Shown here one piece after another: positions 1 to 8,965 of a stretch of DNA of 64,000 nt. Where the stretch lies: NCBI RefSeq assembly GCF_019857185.1, contig NZ_JAHWXP010000004.1, positions 124,001-188,000 on the forward strand, read 5' to 3'. The position numbers and the translations under genes are program-made. Below the pieces are notes generated by a model that saw only the letters and a list, made by a program, of their open reading frames with translations, did not search any database and was not told the DNA's origin. Source of the DNA: Alteriqipengyuania abyssalis (GTDB taxonomy: Bacteria; Pseudomonadota; Alphaproteobacteria; Sphingomonadales; Sphingomonadaceae). Numbering within the stretch: position 1 is the first letter of the stretch; each line of letters starts with the position of its first letter.

Positions 1-192
1 ACGCTGGAAGGCACGATCGCGATGGCGATCGACCAGGACGGGCAGACGCTGGAGGAACTGCGCAATTCGGTCACCAGCAAGGGCGGCACGACCGCCGCCG
101 GGCTCGACGCGCTGAACGGCGACGGTGCCGTGTCGCGCAAGTTCGAACAGACGCTGGAGGCGGCCTACAACCGCGCCGTCGAACTGAGGTAG
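1..192 (+). CDS. proC: Pyrroline-5-carboxylate reductase, C-terminal fragment (window edge)
   Basis: The window opens inside this gene; only the last 63 codons are present, in frame from base 1 to a TAG stop. The enzyme performs the last, NAD(P)H-dependent step of proline synthesis in the cytoplasm. The fragment carries the C-terminal helices that form the family dimer, including [12 protein letters not shown] at fragment residues 24-35, a close variant of the conserved VTSPGGTT signature. proA follows 79 bases downstream on the same strand, which supports a proline operon. Start and promoter lie outside the window. Confidence 0.85.
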   Translation, partial: TLEGTIAMAIDQDGQTLEELRNSVTSKGGTTAAGLDALNGDGAVSRKFEQTLEAAYNRAVELR

Positions 193-271
193 CGGACGTT
201 CGGAACCCGGGGCACGTCTTGCCCGTCTATCAAGCAGAGCTTCAAAAATAACAGATCCGAAGAGGACCACC

Positions 272-1537
272 ATGAACGACCAGACACTCGATCCGGCGAT
301 CCACATCCACGAACTCGGCAGCAACGCGCGCGCCGCGGCGAAGGGCCTGCTGACCGCGAGTACCGGGGCCAAGAACACCGCCCTCACCGCCGCCGCCAAG
401 GCGCTGCGCGACCATCAGGACGAGCTGCTCGAAGCCAATGCCAAGGATGTCGCCTCGGTTGAAGGCAAGAAGCCCGACAGCTTCATCGACCGCCTGAAAC
501 TGACCCCCGACCGCATCGAAGGCATGGCTAGCGCGCTTGAACAGATTGCCGAGCTGCCCGACCCCGTCGGCCGCCAGCTCGCCGAGTTCGACCGGCCCAA
601 CGGGTTGAAGATCGAACGCGTCGCGGTGCCCATCGGCGTGATCGGCATGATCTACGAATCGCGGCCCAACGTCGGCGCAGACGCATCGGCGCTGTGCCTC
701 AAGTCGGGCAACGCGGTGATCCTGCGCGGCGGTTCCGAAAGCCGCAATTCGACGCGGGTCATTGTCCGCTGCATGCAGGAAGGCCTCAAGGCTGCGGGCC
801 TGCCCGAGAATGCCGTGCAGACCGTCGGCACAACCGACCGCGCTGCTGTGGCCGAACTGCTCAAGGCGGACGAGTTCGTCGACCTCGTCATCCCGCGCGG
901 CGGGCGTGGCCTCGTCGAGCTGGTGCGTGACCAGGCGAGCGTGCCCACGCTCCTCCACCTCGATGGCAACTGCCACACCTATGTCCATGAAAAGGCCGAC
1001 CTCGACAAGGCGGCCGAGGTCATCCGCAACGCCAAGCTGCGCCGCACCGGCGTCTGCGGCGCGACCGAGAGCATCGTGGTCGACAAGGCGGTGGCCGAGC
1101 AGGCGATCCCCAAGATCGCGGCGATCTTCGGCGATGATTGCGAGCTTCGCGGCGACGAAACCGCCGTTTCCATCGCGCCGAGCATCAAGCCCGCGACGGA
1201 CGAAGACTGGGGCACCGAATATCTCGACCCCATCGCGAGCGTGAAGGTGGTCGACGGCCTCGACGAGGCGATCGACTGGGTCGACACCTATTCGAGCCAC
1301 CACACCGACGCGATCATCACCGAGGATGACGATGCGGCGCGCAAGTTCATGACCAGCATCGACAGCGCGATCCTGATGCACAACGCCTCGACACAGTTCG
1401 CCGATGGCGGCGAGTTCGGCATGGGCGCGGAGATCGGCATCGCGACGGGCAAGATGCACGCGCGCGGCCCGGTCGGCCTCGAACAGCTGACCAGCTTCAA
1501 ATACCTCGTCCACGGCAACGGCCAGACGCGGCCGTAA
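272..1537 (+). CDS. proA: Glutamate-5-semialdehyde dehydrogenase (gamma-glutamyl phosphate reductase)
   Basis: The 421-residue protein has the family's normal length. It reduces gamma-glutamyl phosphate to glutamate semialdehyde with NADPH, the second step of proline synthesis, in the cytoplasm. Visible family marks are the N-terminal [36 protein letters not shown] and the active-site cysteine region [11 protein letters not shown] around residue 265. The ATG is preceded by AGAGG at 261-265, a good Shine-Dalgarno site. It lies just downstream of proC, so two of the three proline genes sit together; proB is not in the window. A hairpin with a T-run follows the stop. Confidence 0.96.
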   Translation: MNDQTLDPAIHIHELGSNARAAAKGLLTASTGAKNTALTAAAKALRDHQDELLEANAKDVASVEGKKPDSFIDRLKLTPDRIEGMASALEQIAELPDPVGRQLAEFDRPNGLKIERVAVPIGVIGMIYESRPNVGADASALCLKSGNAVILRGGSESRNSTRVIVRCMQEGLKAAGLPENAVQTVGTTDRAAVAELLKADEFVDLVIPRGGRGLVELVRDQASVPTLLHLDGNCHTYVHEKADLDKAAEVIRNAKLRRTGVCGATESIVVDKAVAEQAIPKIAAIFGDDCELRGDETAVSIAPSIKPATDEDWGTEYLDPIASVKVVDGLDEAIDWVDTYSSHHTDAIITEDDDAARKFMTSIDSAILMHNASTQFADGGEFGMGAEIGIATGKMHARGPVGLEQLTSFKYLVHGNGQTRP

Positions 1538-1555
1538 GCCGCGCGACCCATGCGA

Positions 1556-1596
1556 AAAGTGCCGCCGATGCCTTCCCGGGCGTCGGCGGCTTTTTC
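1556..1596. terminator. Rho-independent terminator between proA and the lipoxygenase gene
   Basis: GCCGCCGATGCC (1561-1572) pairs with GGGCGTCGGCGGC (1578-1590) and is followed by five T at 1591-1595. An AAAAG stretch precedes the stem, so the hairpin can also act on the opposite strand, where the convergent lipoxygenase gene ends at 1604. Confidence 0.75.
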
Positions 1597-1603
1597 CTGG
1601 GCG

Positions 1604-3559
1604 TCAGATATTGGTGCTGCACGGAATCAGGCTGGGCAGCAGGAAGGTGTAGGGTCGCATCCGTTCGGAATTGCGCGCGACGATCTGCTCTTCCACGTCC
1701 TGCAGTGCCGCACGGAAGCGCGACAGCGCCCCGCCCTTCCCCGCGATCTGCGGGTCCTGAAACCACTGCGGATAGGGAAAGTCGGGCGAGAGATAGGTGC
1801 CCAGCGGACGGTAGTAGAGCGAGCCGAGCAGGAAGAGCACTTTGAGCTGCTGCAACGCCAGAACCTCGGGCGGCATCATCGCCAGCCAGCCGGTCTTGGT
1901 CCCGCCCTTTTGCGTATCGGGTGCCGGCTGCCAGAACGCGCCCGTCACCGCCGGGGCATATTCCATGATCGCCTTTTGCGGGAAGTTGACCGAGGCGTGC
2001 TGCGCGCTGGCGGTGAAGATCGTCATCGTGCAGATGTCGACCAGCTCCTGAATCGTCGTCGGCGCGGAGAAGCCCTTCAGCTTGCCGCTGTCGGAGATTG
2101 CCGCGGCCCACGCCTGTAACTCGGTGTCGCCGGTCACGTCCTTGTCCGATGAATAGTAGGTGCGCACGTAAGCCTTCGCCCAGCTCTCGATCGCGTTCCA
2201 CACCAGCAGGCCGTCGTCGCGATAGGGATAGTCGCCCAGCGCGGAATCCGCGCCGACGCCGCGCGCGACGATATCCTGCGGCAACATCCCCTTGGCGAAA
2301 TCGAAGGTGAGCCGCGCCTGCACGGCGGCCTGCTGGCTGCTCTCGATCGTGCCTGCGAAGATGTGGTCGATCGGGCCGCCCGCAACGATCAGGCTGTTCG
2401 CGGCGGCATCGTTGATGAACAGCGTGCCTTCGAAATGGCGCACCAGCAGAGCGTTGATCGGGTGGACATCGGGAAGCTGGCGATGGGTCGCGATGGCGAT
2501 CGCCTCGATCACCAGATGCGTGCGCGCGAGATGAGCGAACAGCTCGTGGTAATTGCCGTCGGCCACCTGCACGACCAGCTTGGCCATTTCCCAGCCCCAC
2601 TGCTTTTCCGTGCTCATGCTCGGCGTCATCACCGGGCTCGCCGCGTTGGAGGGATCGCAATTGATCGCGACCGGGACCAGGCTCTGCCCACCCGGCGGCA
2701 CCGCGAACAGCGCCACGGGGCACGTCAGGTACTTGGCCGAACCATCCCACTCCCCCGGCTCGATGATCGAGAGCGGCGAATAGTCGCACTGGAACAGGCG
2801 CCCCTCTTCCAGCGCGGCATCCAGCGTATCGCCGGGCACGACCGCCGCATATTGCCTGGCCGTCACCGCGCATTTCTTCGGCACCTTGCTGACCGCCTCG
2901 ATCAGCATGCAGTTCGGCCCCGCAACCCGCAGGTTGGCGAATTCGAGATCGTCCTGGAATGTGTAGGCGATCGCGGGAGTGGAGATGGTCTTGAAGTTAT
3001 CGAGATAGGTCTGGAGCGTTCGCGGGCGTTCCTTCCCCAGCGCTTCCTTGGTCGCGCCGCGCAGTTCGATCACGCCTTTCAGCTTGGTCGCGTGGTTCTT
3101 CAGGTCCGCGATGGCGATGTCCGCGTCGAACATGTGAACGCAGTCGGTCGCCAGCGCGACGATGCCCTTCCCGCCGCTCACATCGCCCGCGATCTTCGCC
3201 TCCAGCGCGGCGACGTCCTTCTCGATCGCGGCGACGACCACGCGGTCCGCCTCGACCAGCGCGGGATCGAGCGCGGAGAGCCCCTGTTCGATCAGCGATT
3301 GCTCCACCTCGATCTGGTTGATCGCCACCTCCAGCATGATCTTCACCAGTTTCAGCCACCATTCGAGCGTCGGCATCTCCGCCGTGGGCAGCGTCTTGAC
3401 CACCGGCACGCCTTCGAGCGACGGGACCGCGTCGGTCCACTCGTAGGTCGCCTGACTGGCGGCGAGCTGCGCCTCGCGGGCCTTGCGCTGCGCGGGCGTA
3501 ACGTTCTGCGGAAGCGTGGGATCAGCCGGTGCCTGATGAGCCATTGTATTTCCGTCCAT
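1604..3559 (-). CDS. Bacterial lipoxygenase
   Basis: This 651-residue protein belongs to the lipoxygenase family, non-haem iron dioxygenases that convert polyunsaturated fatty acids to hydroperoxides. All five expected iron ligands can be placed: His343 and His348 (HLARTH, an H-x4-H pair), His521 and Asn525 (QHASVNF), and the carboxylate of the C-terminal Ile651 (PCSTNI). The stretch IATHRQLPDVHPI at 356-368 is also typical. No N-terminal signal peptide is seen, so a cytoplasmic or non-classically exported enzyme is likely. An alternative ATG at 3544 would shorten it by five residues. The gene is monocistronic and convergent with proA. Which fatty acid it uses, and why a bacterium with few polyunsaturated lipids would carry it, is unclear. 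Confidence 0.88.
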   Translation of the reverse strand: MDGNTMAHQAPADPTLPQNVTPAQRKAREAQLAASQATYEWTDAVPSLEGVPVVKTLPTAEMPTLEWWLKLVKIMLEVAINQIEVEQSLIEQGLSALDPALVEADRVVVAAIEKDVAALEAKIAGDVSGGKGIVALATDCVHMFDADIAIADLKNHATKLKGVIELRGATKEALGKERPRTLQTYLDNFKTISTPAIAYTFQDDLEFANLRVAGPNCMLIEAVSKVPKKCAVTARQYAAVVPGDTLDAALEEGRLFQCDYSPLSIIEPGEWDGSAKYLTCPVALFAVPPGGQSLVPVAINCDPSNAASPVMTPSMSTEKQWGWEMAKLVVQVADGNYHELFAHLARTHLVIEAIAIATHRQLPDVHPINALLVRHFEGTLFINDAAANSLIVAGGPIDHIFAGTIESSQQAAVQARLTFDFAKGMLPQDIVARGVGADSALGDYPYRDDGLLVWNAIESWAKAYVRTYYSSDKDVTGDTELQAWAAAISDSGKLKGFSAPTTIQELVDICTMTIFTASAQHASVNFPQKAIMEYAPAVTGAFWQPAPDTQKGGTKTGWLAMMPPEVLALQQLKVLFLLGSLYYRPLGTYLSPDFPYPQWFQDPQIAGKGGALSRFRAALQDVEEQIVARNSERMRPYTFLLPSLIPCSTNI

Positions 3560-3683
3560 TTCCGTCGATTTCAGTTGAGACCGCAGAAATGCTACGTCAC
3601 AATGGTTAATAGGGGGATTACGGCGGACGGGCCGGGCACCCCGCTTAATTTTTGTTTATACGTTTGCGGGTTATCCGGGGGCC

Positions 3684-4868
3684 ATGGACGGGGTGAAAAC
3701 GATACTGCGCAATGCCGCGATTCCGGATCTTCCGCAGGAGGTTCGGACCGATTTCGTCGTGGCCAGCGCGACCACTGTCCAGAAGCAGGGGCGCTGGCTG
3801 TTCGTCGGGCTGCTTCTGACCTGCCCCTTCGCCGCGCTTGCCACGCCAGAGGCTGCCGGATGGTTCGTGCGCTGGGGCCTGCCCACGCTGATGGCGCTCT
3901 ATTGCCTGATGGGCCTGAAAGACCTCTTCAAGGAAAACCATTTCCCGCAGAAGCCCTGGCGGGCCGAGCGGTTCATGGTCCAGAGCTGGGCGTCCTCGCT
4001 GATCGGCGCGGTGATCTCCACCACCTGGGCGGTCGCCTGCTGGTCCGCCGCGGACCCGGGCGTGCGGCTGCATTTCCCCGTCATCCTGGTGATGGGCGCG
4101 CTCGCCACCGCCTATTGCATGGCGAGCATTCGCGCAGCGGCGGTGACCCATCTGGTGATCGACATCGGGGTCATCGCAGCGCTGATGCTGCTGACCGGAT
4201 CGACCCTCGACATCGCGACCGCGGTGAGCCTGTGCGTCGCCGGGGTGTTCCAGTGGCGCATGATCAACGCGCACCACAATCAGGTGATCGAGTTGCTGAT
4301 GCTCGAACGCAAGAGCCAGCAGCTTGCCCTGACCGATCCGCTGACCGGACTTCTCAACCGCCGCGCCCTGCTCGATTTCGCCGAGGATCTGGGCGAGCAG
4401 AGCGGGCAGTCGCGGCTGCTGCTGATCGACATCGACTGTTTCAAGGTCATCAACGACACGCATGGCCACGATGTTGGCGATACCGTGCTGCAGGAGGTCG
4501 CGCGGCTGATCCAGGCGCATGCGGGTGACGGGGTCAGCGCGGCGCGACTGGGGGGCGAGGAATTCGCCCTGCTCGGCACGAGCGAGGCGCTGCCGCCGGG
4601 CAAGGCGATGCAACTGCTTGCCGAAATCCGCGAGGCGGAGATGCCGCATGGCGGAAACTGCACGATCAGCATCGGCGTTGCCGAGGGTGCGCTGCATGAC
4701 GATTCCACCTGGCGCGAACTCTACCACCGCGCGGATAAGGCGCTCTACGCGGCCAAGAGCCAGGGCCGCGACAGGACCGTGCACGAGCGTGAACTGGAAA
4801 CCCTCACCGTGCCGCCAGCCGAATGCGCGGTCTCGCCGGATGACGTGCCGGAGCGCAAGGTCGCCTAA
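3684..4868 (+). CDS. Membrane-anchored diguanylate cyclase (GGDEF)
   Basis: The 394-residue protein has five or six hydrophobic segments between about residues 30 and 185 and a C-terminal GGDEF domain. The signature is RLGGEEF with GGEEF at 290-294, preceded by DIDCFKVINDTHGHDVGD; both are expected of an active cyclase making c-di-GMP from two GTP at the inner membrane. No RxxD inhibitory site stands at the usual spacing before GGEEF, so product feedback through that site is unlikely. The membrane part resembles a MASE-type sensor by pattern only; its signal is unknown. It is divergent from the lipoxygenase gene and has no obvious operon partner. Confidence 0.9.
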   Translation: MDGVKTILRNAAIPDLPQEVRTDFVVASATTVQKQGRWLFVGLLLTCPFAALATPEAAGWFVRWGLPTLMALYCLMGLKDLFKENHFPQKPWRAERFMVQSWASSLIGAVISTTWAVACWSAADPGVRLHFPVILVMGALATAYCMASIRAAAVTHLVIDIGVIAALMLLTGSTLDIATAVSLCVAGVFQWRMINAHHNQVIELLMLERKSQQLALTDPLTGLLNRRALLDFAEDLGEQSGQSRLLLIDIDCFKVINDTHGHDVGDTVLQEVARLIQAHAGDGVSAARLGGEEFALLGTSEALPPGKAMQLLAEIREAEMPHGGNCTISIGVAEGALHDDSTWRELYHRADKALYAAKSQGRDRTVHERELETLTVPPAECAVSPDDVPERKVA

Positions 4869-5132
4869 GGCTCTGGCCACTCGGCACCTTCCTGCCGGGC
4901 AACGCGCAAGCGCGCGTGCAGGCTTTCTGGCACAGCTGACACACAGTCCTAGGGGTCAAAAACAGTCCCTCCCCATGCGCCACGAAGATGGCCGGTTAGT
5001 TGCGCGCGATCGTCCAACCGGCAGGCGCGCGCGAAACACGGATCGACGATTTGAAAGAGCGGCTTCCCGCCTAGGCAAAGACTGCCGTGTAGGACAGCGC
5101 GGCGTGCGAAGGGGAGCCCGCACCGTCCTCGA
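4869..5132. other. Intergenic stretch without a recognisable gene
   Basis: From the GGDEF stop to the copAB promoter (5133) no reading frame with a plausible start, ribosome site and family resemblance was found. Long frames crossing it on the minus strand are antisense to copA. Nothing else was recognised here. Confidence 0.6.
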
Positions 5133-5161
5133 TTGAAATACCCCGTGGGGGTATATATAGG
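5133..5161 (+). promoter_or_regulatory. copAB promoter with a palindromic, CsoR-like operator in the spacer
   Basis: ATACCCC (5138-5144), GTG, GGGGTAT (5148-5154) form a perfect inverted repeat. It lies between a possible -35 TTGAAA (5133-5138) and a possible -10 TATAGG (5156-5161) spaced 17 bases apart. Copper-sensing CsoR-family repressors are known to bind TACCCC/GGGGTA dyads, so copper-relieved repression is likely. No csoR-like gene is in this window; the assignment rests on the dyad and on the downstream copA. Confidence 0.65.
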
Positions 5162-5197
5162 CTTCGCTTCAGGCTCACTCTTTCGCAGGCCCCACCA

Positions 5198-6889
5198 ATG
5201 GCATCCCTTTCCCGCCGCCACCTTATCCGCAGCACCGTCGCGCTCGCCGCCGCGAGCGCCCTGCCCGTGCCCGCCTGGGCACGCGGTGCCTCGCTGAGCC
5301 GGGCGCAGAACGGCTCCGGCGAGCTTTCGGGCGAGGATATCGAGCTCTCCATCGGCGATCATCACTTCATGACCGGCACCCGCTCGGGCCACGCGGTCGC
5401 GGTCAATGGCAGCGTGCCGGGGCCGCTGATCCGCCTGCGCGAAGGCCAGAACGTCCGCCTCAACGTGACCAACAATCTGGCGGAGGACAGCTCGATCCAC
5501 TGGCACGGGCTGCTGGTGCCGTTCCAGTTCGACGGCGTGCCCGGCGTCAGCTTCCCCGGCATCCGCCCGGGCGAGCGTTTCACCTACGAATTCCCGATCC
5601 GGCAGAGTGGCACCTACTGGTGGCACTCGCACTCGGGCCTGCAGGAGCAGGCCGGGCATTACGGCCCGATCGTGGTCGAGAGCGCCGATCCGGACCCGCG
5701 TTACGACCGCGACTACGTCGTGCTGCTGAGCGAGTTCACCCCGATCCATCCGCACGAGATCATGCGCAAGCTCAAGGTCGGCGAGCACTACTTCAACTAT
5801 CAGATGCAAACCGCGACCGAGGGCGAGATGTCGGGCGCGATGCGCCGCATGTGGGGCCAGATGCGGATGAACCCGCGCGACATCTCGGACGTGACGGGCA
5901 GCACCTATACCTTCCTCATCAACGGCCACGGCCCGGCGGACGACCTGCAATTCGCATTTCGCGCGGGCGAGCGCGTGCGGCTGCGGATCATCAACGGGTC
6001 AGCGATGACCTTCTTCAATGTGCGCATCCCCGGCGTGCCGATGACGGTGATCGCCGCCGACGGACAGGACGTCGCCGAGGTCGAGGTCGACGAATTCCAA
6101 ATCGGCGTTGCGGAAACCTACGACGTGATCGTCAGCCCGCCCGACGGCAGCCACGCGATTGTCGCCGAGGCGATGGACCGCAGCGGCATGGGCGTTGCCA
6201 GCCTGACCAGCCATAAGGGCCATCGCGCTTCTCCGCCGCCGCTGCGCGAGCCAGTGACCCTGACCATGGCCGATATGGGCATGATGGACCACGGCGGCAT
6301 GGCGGGGATGGAGGGCATGGATCACTCCATGCGCGATACTTCGAAATTGCCCGCTGATGTGAAGGTCGGCCCGGGGCTCGATATGGTCTCACCCATGCCG
6401 ATGGACCGGATGGATTTCCCCGGCCTCGGCCTCGACACGGTCAAGCACCGCGTGCTGCGCTACACCGATCTCAAGGCGAAGCGGATGAACCCGCACCGCG
6501 AGGTGGACCGCGAGATGCGCATCCATCTTACCGGCAATATGGAACGCTACATGTGGAGCTTCGATGGCAAGAAGTTCACCGCCGTCACCGATGATCCGAT
6601 CCGCTTCGGGTTCGACGAGCGGGTGCGCGTGACGCTGGTCAACGACACGATGATGGCGCACCCGATCCACCTGCACGGCCATTTCTTCGAACTGGTCAAC
6701 GGCGCGGACCACATGCACCAGCCGCTGAAGCACACGGTGATCGTCCAGCCGGGCGGCACCGCGACCTTCGACCTGACCGCCAACGAGCCTGGCGACTGGG
6801 CCTTCCACTGCCACCTGCTCTACCACATGCACGCCGGCATGATGCAGGTGGTGACCGTGCGCCCGTTCTCCGCAGGAGACGGCGCATGA
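5198..6889 (+). CDS. copA: Periplasmic multicopper oxidase, copper resistance protein A
   Basis: The 563-residue protein starts with a twin-arginine signal (SRRHLIR at residues 5-11, then AAASALPVPAWARG), so it is folded and probably metallated before export to the periplasm. Copper-ligand motifs of the multicopper oxidase family are all present: HWHG at 101-104, HSH at 143-145, HPIHLHGH and HCHLLYHMHAGMM near the C-terminus. A Met/His-rich stretch (MADMGMMDHGGM and following) near residue 355 is typical of CopA/PcoA and probably binds or oxidises Cu(I). copB begins inside its last codons (ATGA overlap), so the two are translationally coupled. The upstream dyad suggests copper induction. Confidence 0.95.
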   Translation: MASLSRRHLIRSTVALAAASALPVPAWARGASLSRAQNGSGELSGEDIELSIGDHHFMTGTRSGHAVAVNGSVPGPLIRLREGQNVRLNVTNNLAEDSSIHWHGLLVPFQFDGVPGVSFPGIRPGERFTYEFPIRQSGTYWWHSHSGLQEQAGHYGPIVVESADPDPRYDRDYVVLLSEFTPIHPHEIMRKLKVGEHYFNYQMQTATEGEMSGAMRRMWGQMRMNPRDISDVTGSTYTFLINGHGPADDLQFAFRAGERVRLRIINGSAMTFFNVRIPGVPMTVIAADGQDVAEVEVDEFQIGVAETYDVIVSPPDGSHAIVAEAMDRSGMGVASLTSHKGHRASPPPLREPVTLTMADMGMMDHGGMAGMEGMDHSMRDTSKLPADVKVGPGLDMVSPMPMDRMDFPGLGLDTVKHRVLRYTDLKAKRMNPHREVDREMRIHLTGNMERYMWSFDGKKFTAVTDDPIRFGFDERVRVTLVNDTMMAHPIHLHGHFFELVNGADHMHQPLKHTVIVQPGGTATFDLTANEPGDWAFHCHLLYHMHAGMMQVVTVRPFSAGDGA

Positions 6890-7875
6890 TCCGCGCGATG
6901 CTTCTCGCCGGGGCCGTGCTGCTGCCCGCCCCGCTCGCCGCGCAGGACCATTCGGGGCATGGCAGCAGGAGCGAACCCGCGCCCGAGATGGATCACTGCG
7001 CGATGGGGCACCTTCCGCCCGAACAGTGCGGCAAGCAAGAAGAGAGCGAACCGGCCCCGGCGATGGACGATGGAATGGCAGGCATGGACCATGGCTCTCA
7101 CGGAGCGATGAACGATAAGTCCGCTCCGGAAGACGCCGTTCCCGCGCGTGCGCTGGAGGGGCCGCGTCATGCCGCCGACGCGATCTGGGGCCGCGAGGCG
7201 ATGGAGCCTGCGCGCCGGGAACTTGCCCGTGGCAATGGGGGCATGACCACCGGCATGGTGCTGGTCGAGCGGCTCGAGGCACGCATCCCCACCGACGGGG
7301 GCGAGACCGGCTACCTGTGGGACGCGCAGGCCTGGTACGGTGGCGATCTCAACCGCTTCGTCCTCAAGACCGAGGGCGAAGGCGAATTCGGCGGCGCGGT
7401 GGAGGATGCCGAGATCCAGGCGCTCTACAGCCGCGCGATCGGGCCGTTCTTCGATTTGCAGGCGGGGGTGCGGTTCGATCCCGAGCCGGATAGCCGCACG
7501 CACCTGGTGCTCGGCGTGGCGGGGCTGGCGCCCTACATGTTCCATGTCGACGGCGCGCTGTTCCTGTCCGACCGGGGCGACCTGACCGCGCGGGTCGAAG
7601 CCGAATACGACCAGAAGATCACGCAACGCCTGATCCTCCAGCCCCGGATCGAGGCGGAGTTCGCCGCGCAGGACATTCCCGAGCGCGAGATCGGCGCAGG
7701 CGTCACCAAGGTCGAGCCGGGGCTGCGGCTGCGCTACGAGATCGCCCGCGAATTCGCGCCCTATATCGGCGTCGAGTACGAGGCGAAGCTGGGCGAGACG
7801 GCGGACATCGCGCGCGCGGGGGGCGAGGATCCGGACGGTTTCAAGGTCCTCCTCGGCGTGCGCGCCTGGTTCTAG
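6886..7875 (+). CDS. copB: Copper resistance protein B, outer-membrane barrel
   Basis: The 329-residue protein has a signal peptide (LLAGAVLLPAPLAAQ), then a His/Met-rich segment to about residue 85 (DHSGHGS, MDDGMAGMDHGSHG). The conserved CopB body follows, from WGREAMEPARREL to the C-terminal VLLGVRAWF. The alternating pattern and the terminal aromatic residue fit an outer-membrane beta barrel. CopB works with CopA to sequester or export excess copper. It overlaps copA by four bases. No copC or copD follows. Confidence 0.92.
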   Translation: MIRAMLLAGAVLLPAPLAAQDHSGHGSRSEPAPEMDHCAMGHLPPEQCGKQEESEPAPAMDDGMAGMDHGSHGAMNDKSAPEDAVPARALEGPRHAADAIWGREAMEPARRELARGNGGMTTGMVLVERLEARIPTDGGETGYLWDAQAWYGGDLNRFVLKTEGEGEFGGAVEDAEIQALYSRAIGPFFDLQAGVRFDPEPDSRTHLVLGVAGLAPYMFHVDGALFLSDRGDLTARVEAEYDQKITQRLILQPRIEAEFAAQDIPEREIGAGVTKVEPGLRLRYEIAREFAPYIGVEYEAKLGETADIARAGGEDPDGFKVLLGVRAWF

Positions 7876-8012
7876 GCGGGCGTTGCTCGCTCGCTCCCCC
7901 GCCACGCAGCACCCGCGCGGCGCGGAAAATCGCTGTCCTACAGCCGCGCGGCCGGGGCATAGCTTCGCGCCCTCCCCGCCGCGCAAGGACCGCCGCCCAT
8001 GAGCTTCCGGCC

Positions 8013-8780
8013 ATGACCCGCAAGGCCGACAACCGCGAGCAGCGCCTGCCCGTGCCTGCTGGCGAGCTGCCCGACTTCGTCCCCGTCCCCCGCCAGACCG
8101 ACCGGCATGATGGCTGGACCGAGGATCGCCAGCGCCGCTTCATCGCCGCGCTCGCCGATACCGGCTCCGTCCACGCCGCGTGCAAGGCGGTCAACATGAG
8201 CCAGGCCGGCGCCTACCACCTGCGCCGCCAGCCGGGCGCGCAGAGCTTCCGCGCGGCATGGCAGGCGGCGATCGACCTCGGCCTGCAGCGGATCGAGGAT
8301 GTCGCCATGGACCGCGCGCTCAACGGCGTCGACGTGCCCGTCTACTCCTACGGCAAGCTGGTCGGCACGCGGACCATCTATAACGACCGCCTGCTGATGT
8401 TCATGCTGCGCAACCGCGCGCCCGAGCGCTTCACGGAAGGCCGCGCAAAAGGCCTCAACGCGGTCGGCCAGATGGAGCTGAAGCGGCTCAAGAAGCAATG
8501 GCGCGAGGAGTACGAGCGCGAGCGCGCGCAGGGCGGCGAGGCCCGCGTGTACGAAGCGCTCGACGCAAAGCTGAAAGCGCTCCACCAGCGCCGCCTCGAC
8601 TCCATGAGCCCCCGCGCCCGCGCGGCCTGGGACGCCTTCAAGGCCATCGAGGCCGAGGACGAGGCCGCAGGCTACCGCTGGTGGGAGGACCCGGAGCATC
8701 CGAAGTACGATGCGGGGGAGGACGAGGAGGACGGCGATGACTGGGAGGAGCGGGCGCTGCCTGCGCCGGGGTGGGAGTAA
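8013..8780 (+). CDS. Hypothetical protein with terminase-small-subunit-like helix-turn-helix region
   Basis: A 255-residue protein I cannot name. Residues about 30-75 (WTEDRQRRFIAALADTGSV then HAACKAVNMSQAGAYHLRR) read like the DNA-binding helix-turn-helix of phage terminase small subunits and related regulators. The C-terminal half is charged, with a coiled-coil-like stretch (MELKRLKKQWREEYERERA) and an acidic tail. Its GC content matches native neighbours, and no large terminase, portal or capsid gene is nearby, so it is not obviously prophage. The start was chosen at the ATG at 8013; no strong ribosome site decides it. A DNA-binding role is inference from pattern. Confidence 0.65.
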   Translation: MTRKADNREQRLPVPAGELPDFVPVPRQTDRHDGWTEDRQRRFIAALADTGSVHAACKAVNMSQAGAYHLRRQPGAQSFRAAWQAAIDLGLQRIEDVAMDRALNGVDVPVYSYGKLVGTRTIYNDRLLMFMLRNRAPERFTEGRAKGLNAVGQMELKRLKKQWREEYERERAQGGEARVYEALDAKLKALHQRRLDSMSPRARAAWDAFKAIEAEDEAAGYRWWEDPEHPKYDAGEDEEDGDDWEERALPAPGWE

Positions 8781-8872
8781 GCGAAGGCGCCTAGCGCCAG
8801 AGGTTGCGCAGCAACCGACAAGCTAGAAGCCGGTGCGCGGAACGCGCATCGCGAACTCCGGCCGGCGGGTCC

Positions 8873-8893
8873 GTCCTGAGCTTGTCGAAGGGC
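8873..8893. repeat. Short dispersed repeat (CCTGAGCTTGTCGAAGG type)
   Basis: GTCCTGAGCTTGTCGAAGGGC occupies 8873-8893, between the end of the hypothetical gene at 8780 and the HNH gene. I recall this sequence as a frequent short intergenic repeat in sphingomonads and other proteobacteria. A related form, CCTGAGC...GCCGAAGGG, is at 43645-43678 in this window. Confidence 0.55.
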
Positions 8894-8965
8894 GGGACCC
8901 GTTCGACGTCACGCGGCGGATGGAGCGTTTGCGCCAGCAAACGCGGAACGGCGCGGGACAGAGTG

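Noticed and set aside
2363-4528. Open frame of 721 codons on the plus strand
   Set aside because: It is antisense to the lipoxygenase and then out of frame with the GGDEF gene; composition is Arg/Asp/His-rich as in GC-rich shadow frames, with no domain.
5138-5154. Operator of a MerR-type activator such as CueR
   Set aside because: The spacer is 17 bases rather than the 19-20 used by MerR proteins, and the dyad sequence fits CsoR-type sites better.
8013-8780. Prophage remnant
   Set aside because: No other phage genes, integrase or attachment repeats were found nearby, and GC is native.
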